Shown: positions 1 to 4,104 of the stretch, one piece after another
Numbering within the stretch: the first letter of the stretch is position 1
Layout of the letters: each line of letters starts with the position of its first letter
Origin: Bacillota bacterium
GTDB taxonomy: Bacteria > Bacillota > Clostridia > Peptostreptococcales > Anaerovoracaceae
Assembly (NCBI GenBank): GCA_017543805.1
Contig: JAFYFK010000149.1
Span: forward strand, 1-5,229
Length of the DNA: 5,229 nucleotides
Direction of reading: 5' to 3'
Position numbers and translations under genes: made by a program
Notes under the pieces: generated by a model
Told to the model about the DNA's origin: nothing
Databases searched by the model: none
What the model saw: the letters and a program-made list of their open reading frames with translations, nothing else

Positions 1-1029
1 CAGAGTGGTGGTCGGTTCCGCGAGTATCGACATGAACAGGGCGGCGTCGTTGGTGCTCGGGTCGTAATGCTGTCCCTTGTACTTGAGGTCGAGGGAGAGC
101 ACGTCGCTCTTTTCGGAGTAGTCTATGCGCACGAAGATGTTGGGGTCTTCGTCGAACTCGAAGATGTTGTTCATGACGATCTCTTCGAGTGCCATCTGCA
201 GCTTGCTTGTACGCTCGCTCTCGATGAGCAGCTTTTCGGCGTAGAGCGTCAGCTCGTTCGAGAGTGCCTCGAAATCGAAGTCGCGGTCCTCGATGCGGTA
301 GCTGAGGGAGCTCAGGCGCTGGATGAACTTGCGGGTCTTTTCTTTCTGCGGATGCTCGAAGATCTGCTTGGGAGTGCCTTCCTCGTAGATCTCGCCTCCG
401 TCCATGAAGATGACGCGGTTGGAGATCTTCTTGGCGAAGTCCATCTCGTGGGTGACTATCATCATGGTGCGGCCGGTCTTGGCTATCATGCGGATGATGG
501 ACTGCACTTCTCCGATCATCGACGGGTCGAGAGCGCTGGTGGGCTCGTCGAAGAGGATGATCTCGGGATCCATGGCGAGCGTGCGCGCGATGGCGATACG
601 CTGCTGCTGTCCGCCGGAGAGCTCGTCGGGATAGCTCAGGGCCTTTGCCCAGAGACCGACTTTATTGAGCAGATCCATGGCCTTGTCATAGGCTTCCTGG
701 CGGCTCCTGCCGAGCAGGCGGATCTGCGGGTTCATTATGTTTTCGATGACGGTCAGGTGACCGAAGAGGTTGAAGGACTGGAATACCATGCCCATCTTTT
801 TGCGGACCTCGTTGAGGTCGCAGCCGGGCGCGGTGATGTCTTCCCCGTCGACGATTATCTGGCCGGAAGTGGGCGGCTCCAGCATGTTGATGCAGCGCAG
901 GAGAGTCGATTTTCCTGTGCCTGACGGCCCTATAAGGGCTATGACGTCGCCGTTGTTGATCGTCAGGTTGACGTCGGTGAACGGTGATACGTCGTCAAAA
1001 TCTTTTCTAAGGTGTTTTAATTCAATCAT
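1..1029 (-). CDS. Amino-acid-type ABC transporter ATPase fused to an RsbW-like HATPase domain (3' end off the window)
   Basis: The first 343 residues are visible; the reading frame is still open at base 1. Residues 1 to about 240 form a complete polar-amino-acid (GlnQ/HisP family) ATPase. They carry Walker A GPSGTGKST at 34-42, the Q-loop MVFQ ending at Gln84, the signature LSGGQ at 137-141, Walker B ILFDEP at 158-163, the D-loop SALD from 165 and the H-loop His194. This subunit hydrolyses ATP on the cytoplasmic face to drive uptake through a permease not seen here. GlnQ-like proteins normally stop near residue 240-250. This one continues through a linker into a region resembling HATPase_c_2 (SpoIIAB/RsbW fold): an N-box LEEIVMNNI at 281-289 (ExxxN, Glu283/Asn287) and a G-box-like KGQHYDP at 318-324. 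The start at 1029 is supported by AGAGGGA at 1036-1042. The ABC part is certain; the second domain is inferred from motifs alone. Confidence 0.93.
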   Translation of the reverse strand, partial: MIELKHLRKDFDDVSPFTDVNLTINNGDVIALIGPSGTGKSTLLRCINMLEPPTSGQIIVDGEDITAPGCDLNEVRKKMGMVFQSFNLFGHLTVIENIMNPQIRLLGRSRQEAYDKAMDLLNKVGLWAKALSYPDELSGGQQQRIAIARTLAMDPEIILFDEPTSALDPSMIGEVQSIIRMIAKTGRTMMIVTHEMDFAKKISNRVIFMDGGEIYEEGTPKQIFEHPQKEKTRKFIQRLSSLSYRIEDRDFDFEALSNELTLYAEKLLIESERTSKLQMALEEIVMNNIFEFDEDPNIFVRIDYSEKSDVLSLDLKYKGQHYDPSTNDAALFMSILAEPTTTL

Positions 1030-1035
1030 TGGCTT

Positions 1036-1042
1036 TCCCTCT
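1036..1042 (-). promoter_or_regulatory. Ribosome binding site of the ABC-HATPase gene
   Basis: On the minus strand AGAGGGA lies 6 bases upstream of the ATG at 1029, directly after the paired stop codons TAATAA of a possible small upstream frame. Its AGGGA core is complementary to the loop TCCCT of the hairpin at 1123-1146, so the loop could in principle mask it, but only 5 bp would form. Confidence 0.6.
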
Positions 1043-1044
1043 TA

Positions 1045-1197
1045 TTAAAACGCAAAAAAGCCCAGACAAAATGTACTGCGCTGCGGTTTATTACATATGT
1101 CTACCAAGGCCGGTGAGTGCTGGCGAAGCTTCAGGGAGAGCTTCGCGGCGGGCTTCCTCATGCCCGCGATGACCTTAAAGTATTCGTTTTTCCCCAT
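1045..1197 (-). CDS. Possible 50-residue basic small protein or leader peptide upstream of the ABC gene
   Basis: An ATG at 1197 opens a frame of 50 codons ending in TAATAA, 15 bases before the ABC start codon. The product begins MGKNEYFKVIAGMRK, is strongly basic over its first half (many Lys and Arg), contains two Cys and ends in a short aromatic-rich stretch (FCLGFFAF). Roughly the first 30 codons use the same G/C-ending codons as the neighbouring real genes; the rest looks less gene-like. The only Shine-Dalgarno candidate, AAGGAG at 1212-1217, is 14 bases from the ATG, which is too far to be convincing. A second ATG at 1161 lies in a hairpin loop. I do not recognise the protein. It may be a small gene, a regulatory leader peptide, a gene remnant or chance. 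Confidence 0.28.
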   Translation of the reverse strand: MGKNEYFKVIAGMRKPAAKLSLKLRQHSPALVDICNKPQRSTFCLGFFAF

Positions 1198-1285
1198 TCC
1201 GGAATTATCAGCTCCTTGACGGTACCCCCGCGCGTGCCGCGGGAACCTTTTGCTTTAGGCCTGAGATAATTAAAAAAGCAAATCA

Positions 1286-1314
1286 ACTATACGCTAAAAA
1301 GCATGTATAAGCAA
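1286..1314 (-). promoter_or_regulatory. Sigma-70/SigA-type promoter for the ABC-HATPase transcript
   Basis: Reading the minus strand, -35 TTGCTT (1309-1314) and -10 TATAGT (1286-1291) are separated by exactly 17 bases. Both boxes are close to consensus, and the surrounding DNA is AT-rich, in contrast to the GC-rich leader. The predicted start is near base 1279. Its -35 lies within the region that must also hold the promoter of the divergent plus-strand gene, so the two may interfere. Confidence 0.6.
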
Positions 1315-1336
1315 GCTTTTTATTTATTAACATGCG

Positions 1337-1345
1337 TGATAAAAT
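1337..1345 (+). promoter_or_regulatory. Extended -10 promoter for the divergent plus-strand genes
   Basis: TGATAAAAT fits the extended -10 pattern TGnTAtAAT with one mismatch; the -35 at 17 bases upstream is weak (TTTTTA). A start 7 bases downstream would fall on the A of the ATG at 1352, predicting a leaderless or nearly leaderless mRNA. This agrees with the absence of any Shine-Dalgarno sequence in front of that ATG. Confidence 0.4.
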
Positions 1346-1351
1346 CAAATC

Positions 1352-2068
1352 ATGAATATTACAATTTACGAAGAGTTAAAACAGTATATCTTAAAGCACT
1401 ACCGGGGGCCGGAAGACGCCGTTCTTTCATCTGCGCAGGCCGTATACGGAAATGCCGCGGCGCCTTTGCCAAAGGCAAAAAAGACGATCTTCAGCGTTTT
1501 CTCCCGAAGATCCGAAAAGAAGCCCGCGCAGGCTGCCCCAAAGCCGGAAGAAGAGCGCGATGACAGTACCCCGGAAGGATCCGCCCCTCCATACGGAGCA
1601 GCAGCATATAATGAGTCCCTTTATTACGATGCGCTCCCGATGGAGCTTTACAGCCAAAGCACCGCGGATTATGCCCCTTTGCCCGGCGGGGCTATGTCAG
1701 ATCTTGAGGAACGGCTGAAATACCTCGACGAAAGCTTTTCCGAGATGCTTCTGAGAAAGATCGACGAGGCGGGGATCACAGACGCCGAGTGCTATAAAAG
1801 AGCCCAGCTTACACGCGGCCACTTCAATAAGATCAAGAATATAAAGGGATACAGGGCCGGTAAAAGCACAGTACTGGCGCTGGTGCTCGCGCTGCGGCTC
1901 GAGCGCGGCGAGGCGGCGGAAATGCTGGCCAAGGCGGGCTACGCGTTCTCGCCGAGCAGCAAGAGGGATCTGATCGTCGAATTCTGCATAGAGAAAGGCA
2001 TATACGACATAATGCAGGTCAACGAGTACCTGCTGGCCTTCGACCAGGAACTTTTAGGAGCTGTCTGA
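1352..2068 (+). CDS. Protein with a disordered N-terminal half and a clostridial C-terminal HTH-like domain
   Basis: The 238-residue protein has two parts. Residues 1-20 look like a short helix (MNITIYEELKQYILKHY). Residues 35-115 are rich in Pro, Ala, Glu, Ser and Lys with low complexity, so probably unfolded. Residues 118-238 form a compact, helix-rich domain starting DLEERLKYLDESFSEMLLR. It includes a Cro/CI-like stretch (GITDAECYKRAQLTRGHFNKI from 141), then an AGYAFSPSSKRDL segment and an ending around FDQELLG. I recall this C-terminal domain as common in Firmicutes proteins, often behind unrelated front domains, which suggests a regulatory or interaction module; this is from memory, not a search. 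No membrane segment or signal peptide is seen. No Shine-Dalgarno precedes the ATG. The next gene follows after 24 bases and is likely co-transcribed. DNA binding is plausible but unproven. Confidence 0.85.
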   Translation: MNITIYEELKQYILKHYRGPEDAVLSSAQAVYGNAAAPLPKAKKTIFSVFSRRSEKKPAQAAPKPEEERDDSTPEGSAPPYGAAAYNESLYYDALPMELYSQSTADYAPLPGGAMSDLEERLKYLDESFSEMLLRKIDEAGITDAECYKRAQLTRGHFNKIKNIKGYRAGKSTVLALVLALRLERGEAAEMLAKAGYAFSPSSKRDLIVEFCIEKGIYDIMQVNEYLLAFDQELLGAV

Positions 2069-2092
2069 CATACAGTATAACGGAGGAAAACC

Positions 2093-2620
2093 ATGGGACT
2101 TTACAGCGAAGTATTAAGTGAAGACAGAATACTGAAGGATATCGGCGACGCCCGGAACGTGCTGATCGTTACCTGCCCGGGCTGCGCGTGCGAAAGCATA
2201 GCCTACAGAAACGGCGGTCCGTGCAGGACTCTGGCCAAGGGAAAGGATATGGACAGCAGCGCTGCCGCGGTCGAAGCCGTGCGCGACGAATGGGACGCCA
2301 GGCTTACAGCTCTCGGCAAGACAGTATCGCACGTTACGGTCAGCTTCCCCTGCGAGATGTTCGAAAACGAGAGGCGCAGTATCACAGAAGCCGCGGAAGG
2401 CGCTGATGCGGTCGCGGTCCTCGGATGCTCGAGCGCTTTCCTCGCCGTGCACCGCCTGCTTAAAGATATAAACCACGCAAAGACCGTGCCCATGATGAAG
2501 ACTCTCGGATTCTTTGCGCTTAACCTGATCGAGGACGAGTCCGGCACCCATTCAGTGGTCGACAGGGAACACTCTGAGGTATTTTACTTTAAAGTCAAAA
2601 AATGCGTCGTCGGAAAATAA
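2093..2620 (+). CDS. Small cysteine-rich protein resembling the MTHFR_C/MetV zinc-binding fold
   Basis: The 175-residue cytosolic protein starts at an ATG with a strong GGAGG (2082-2086) 6 bases upstream. Its cysteines lie where metal ligands would be expected: CPGCAC at 28-33, Cys44, FPCEMF with Cys87, and LGCSSA with Cys112. Each follows a hydrophobic strand (NVLIVT, HVTVSF, AVAVL). This alternation of strands ending in cysteines resembles the zinc- or cluster-binding partner of methylenetetrahydrofolate reductase (MetV, MTHFR_C family) and other small corrinoid-pathway Cys proteins of anaerobes. The resemblance is by pattern only; usual hallmarks such as a CGxC start are not exact. No MTHFR or methyltransferase gene is in the window. 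It sits 24 bases after the HTH-like gene with a terminator directly after it, so the pair is probably one transcript. A metal- or cofactor-binding role is likely; the reaction is unknown. Confidence 0.85.
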   Translation: MGLYSEVLSEDRILKDIGDARNVLIVTCPGCACESIAYRNGGPCRTLAKGKDMDSSAAAVEAVRDEWDARLTALGKTVSHVTVSFPCEMFENERRSITEAAEGADAVAVLGCSSAFLAVHRLLKDINHAKTVPMMKTLGFFALNLIEDESGTHSVVDREHSEVFYFKVKKCVVGK

Positions 2621-2631
2621 AGACGGACAAT

Positions 2632-2670
2632 AAAGAGCAGGCCGCGCTGCAAAGCCGCGGCCTGCTCTTT
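2632..2670. terminator. Bidirectional intrinsic terminator between convergent genes
   Basis: A perfect 15-bp inverted repeat (arms 2632-2646 and 2656-2670, 9-nt loop), GC-rich at the loop side and ending in AAAGAG/CTCTTT, lies 11 bases after the stop of the plus-strand pair and 14 bases past the stop of the minus-strand membrane gene. The A/T ends of the stem supply a short T run in either direction, so it can serve both convergent transcripts. Confidence 0.88.
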
Positions 2671-2684
2671 GATTCAGGACCTGT

Positions 2685-3407
2685 TCATAAACTGTCGTAC
2701 TTATGGACTTCTGAACATATCTCTGCGAGTTCCGAAGGTTCGAATTCCTTTGTGACCTCCGCGGTCGAGCGCCCTTTCGCGGTGCGGTGGTAGAAATGGA
2801 ACTTGAACTTAGGCCGCAGCGGCCTTGAGTTTCTGATCGCTTCCTGCACGAGCTCGGCTTCCACCTCGCGGTACTTTTTGAAGGTCATCAGCGAGGTGTC
2901 GAACTCATCCTTAGTCTCGGCCTCCGGCATCTTTTCCAGCTCGCGCTCAAACTCTTCGGCCTTCTCGCAGCTCTTCTGCGCCCTTTCGAAGGTTCCCGCC
3001 ATCTGCGGGTTATCCTTAAGCCAGGCTTTGACCTTCTCCCCGGCGTTTAAGCCGCGCAGCTCGCTCTTGTCTTCCACCGGCACATAGATATTGTATTCCG
3101 GCTCGACATCCTCCTTCGGGATCTTCGCCGAAAGCTGCATCATATAGTCGTAGCGGCGGCTGAACTCCCGCGCCTTCTGATACGAGCTCTTGACGTTCTG
3201 AAGCTCCAGATTCGTGAGCATCTCCATGGCAGCGGTGTTTGCCGTCTTGCCTTTGTATTTGCGATTGGGATTGGTCATGCGGGTGACCTGCGAAAGCAGC
3301 CCGACAACAGCGCAGAGCATTCCGACCATTATAAGCTTGTTGGTCGTTGAGGTCTGCAGCCATATCTTCTGAAATGTTTCGAGCCATTCAGGCATAGCGA
3401 CGTTCAT
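2685..3407 (-). CDS. Single-pass membrane protein with charged helical cytoplasmic domain, unknown function
   Basis: I choose the ATG at 3407 (240 residues), because CGGAG at 3414-3418 lies 6 bases before it; an upstream in-frame ATG at 3434 has no such site. Residues 25-41 (LIMVGMLCAVVGLLSQV) form one hydrophobic segment. It is followed by a basic stretch (TRMTNPNRKYKGK), which by the positive-inside rule places the long C-terminal part in the cytoplasm. Residues 57-100 and 135-195 are rich in Glu, Lys, Arg and Ala and probably helical, with coiled-coil character around 145-162. The end (residues 197-240) is a more compact segment, KFKFHFYHRTAKG onward, with alternating aromatic and basic residues that may be beta strands. 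No catalytic motif is visible and I do not recognise the family. It lies downstream of the hypA unit, separated by a terminator-like hairpin, so it may have its own promoter or depend on read-through. Confidence 0.8.
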   Translation of the reverse strand: MNVAMPEWLETFQKIWLQTSTTNKLIMVGMLCAVVGLLSQVTRMTNPNRKYKGKTANTAAMEMLTNLELQNVKSSYQKAREFSRRYDYMMQLSAKIPKEDVEPEYNIYVPVEDKSELRGLNAGEKVKAWLKDNPQMAGTFERAQKSCEKAEEFERELEKMPEAETKDEFDTSLMTFKKYREVEAELVQEAIRNSRPLRPKFKFHFYHRTAKGRSTAEVTKEFEPSELAEICSEVHKYDSL

Positions 3408-3438
3408 AAAACACTCCGTTAACAGGTAATACAAAACA

Positions 3439-3465
3439 GACGGACGCCAAAATAAGGCGCCCGTC
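3439..3465 (-). terminator. Intrinsic terminator or attenuator after the oxidoreductase-hypA-small protein unit
   Basis: Arms 3439-3448 and 3456-3465 form a 10-bp stem with a 7-nt loop. On the minus strand the central pair is G-U, so the stem is uninterrupted; on the plus strand it is an A-C mismatch, which favours a minus-strand signal. It starts 11 bases past the stop at 3477 and is followed by TGTTTTGTATT, an imperfect T tract. The membrane-protein start codon is only 31 bases beyond the stem, so partial read-through is plausible. Confidence 0.65.
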
Positions 3466-3476
3466 GAAAAAACGTT

Positions 3477-3668
3477 TTACTTTCCGGCCTTCTTAAGTTC
3501 AGCCTCGAGCATCTTCTCGATCTTTACCCTGTCCTTGGGGTCGAGATCTTCGGTCTTGCCCTTAAAGAAATCCTCTATTATGCCGTAGTGGACGCCGGTC
3601 TTGTAATTGATCTTGAAATCGATTATTCCGAGCTGCTCCTTTATGCGGCGCATTTCCTGATTAGTCAT
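3477..3668 (-). CDS. 63-residue small protein overlapping the end of hypA, unknown function
   Basis: The start at 3668 is chosen because AAGGAGG (about 3674-3680) precedes it at normal spacing and the ATG overlaps the hypA stop by 8 bases, as in translational coupling; a longer in-frame opening to 3752 would run deep into hypA and lacks this support. The product (MTNQEMRRIKEQLGIIDFKI...) is highly charged. It has a predicted amphipathic helix at 1-13, a central stretch with Tyr22, Thr24, Gly25, His27 and Tyr28 (NYKTGVHYGI), and a Lys/Glu-rich helix at 46-62. It has no cysteines, signal peptide or membrane segment. I do not recognise it. Its position behind hypA and before the terminator suggests it serves the same process as hypA and the oxidoreductase. 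Confidence 0.75.
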   Translation of the reverse strand: MTNQEMRRIKEQLGIIDFKINYKTGVHYGIIEDFFKGKTEDLDPKDRVKIEKMLEAELKKAGK

Positions 3669-4104
3669 TTGCTCCTCCTTCTTCCTGGGATGAAGCGACC
3701 GAAGCGTCCGGGGCGTATCCGGGGATCTCGGCATCTGCCGAATCGCCTTCAAATTCCGCGTCGTAGACTTCGATCTGCTTTATGTTCATCTCGTTGCCCT
3801 GCAGCAGCCAGGTATTGCCGCTGCCACAGTGCGGGCAGGTCTTTCCGTACTTTACGGTTGGATATGTTTTTTTGCAGTCATCGCACCAAGTGACCGCCGG
3901 GATCTCCTCGCAGATCAGCTTGGCCCCTTCCAGCACCGGAAACTTCTTTATGTACCAGTTCCAGTAGTCATAGAGATATGATGTTATGATACCTGACACT
4001 TCTCCGAATTCCAGTGTGACGGAGGCGATCCTGTCCACTTTGTTCTCCTCGGCGATCCTGGTGACCTGTTTGACTGTGTAATTTACCAAACCAAGTTCGT
4101 GCAT
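3661..4104 (-). CDS. hypA: HypA/HybF-family nickel metallochaperone with acidic C-terminal extension
   Basis: The 147-residue protein begins MHE, the invariant HypA start in which the amino terminus and His2 bind nickel. Residues 74-93 hold the zinc-ribbon cysteines CDDC (74-77) and CPHC (90-93). The N-terminal part (LEFGEVSGI at 31-39) also fits the family. HypA proteins deliver Ni to hydrogenase or urease maturation with HypB, and typically are about 110-120 residues. This one has an extra tail of about 30 residues from 117, rich in Asp, Glu, Ala, Ser and Gly and without metal-binding residues. The ATG directly follows the stop of the upstream oxidoreductase (TAAATG), and the next gene overlaps its end by 8 bases, so all three are one unit. 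No HypB, HypC-F or hydrogenase gene is visible, so the client is unknown; some clostridial HypA-like proteins may not serve hydrogenase. Confidence 0.9.
   Translation of the reverse strand: MHELGLVNYTVKQVTRIAEENKVDRIASVTLEFGEVSGIITSYLYDYWNWYIKKFPVLEGAKLICEEIPAVTWCDDCKKTYPTVKYGKTCPHCGSGNTWLLQGNEMNIKQIEVYDAEFEGDSADAEIPGYAPDASVASSQEEGGAND

Larger units (their letters stand above)
1030..1279 (-). promoter_or_regulatory. Long structured 5' leader of the ABC-HATPase gene
   Basis: From the predicted transcription start near 1279 to the ATG at 1029 the leader is about 250 nt, far longer than the other gaps here. Visible structure, in plus-strand coordinates, includes a closing stem of 1203-1211 with 1261-1271 (AATTATC/GATAATT plus AG/CT with a 2-nt bulge). 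Inside it is a GC-rich hairpin, 1227-1232 with 1238-1243, extended by GGT 1221-1223 with ACC 1245-1247. Further down are an 8-bp stem with an 8-nt loop (1123-1130 with 1139-1146) and a 6-bp stem with an 8-nt loop (1148-1153 with 1162-1167). An AAGGAG (1212-1217) sits within the region closed by the first stem. I cannot match this to a riboswitch, T-box or known small RNA. Part of it overlaps a possible 50-codon frame, so the two downstream hairpins could be incidental to coding sequence. Confidence 0.45.

Noticed and set aside
67..924. A 285-codon open frame on the plus strand opposite the ABC ATPase
   Set aside because: The opposite strand encodes all ABC hallmarks in order. The plus-strand product is a Val/Leu/Asp/Glu-rich shadow caused by codon bias, without a ribosome binding site.
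1120..1170. Fluoride-riboswitch-like GGGCATGAGG...GCCCGCC on the minus strand
   Set aside because: The downstream conserved pairing segment of that class is absent; the similarity is confined to a simple GC hairpin.
1200..1275. T-box-like GGGGGTACCG on the minus strand
   Set aside because: It lies within the first 60 nt of the predicted transcript, so there is no room for a Stem I, and the 14-base T-box consensus and a following terminator are missing.
2114..2551. A 145-codon minus-strand frame (and another at 2203-2547) opposite the cysteine-rich gene
   Set aside because: Neither shows family-like motifs or an operon fit. The plus-strand frame has a strong GGAGG and a directly following terminator.
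3669..3752. Upstream extension of the 63-residue protein to an ATG at 3752
   Set aside because: It would overlap hypA by about 90 bases in another frame and lacks a ribosome binding site; the ATG at 3668 has a strong one.
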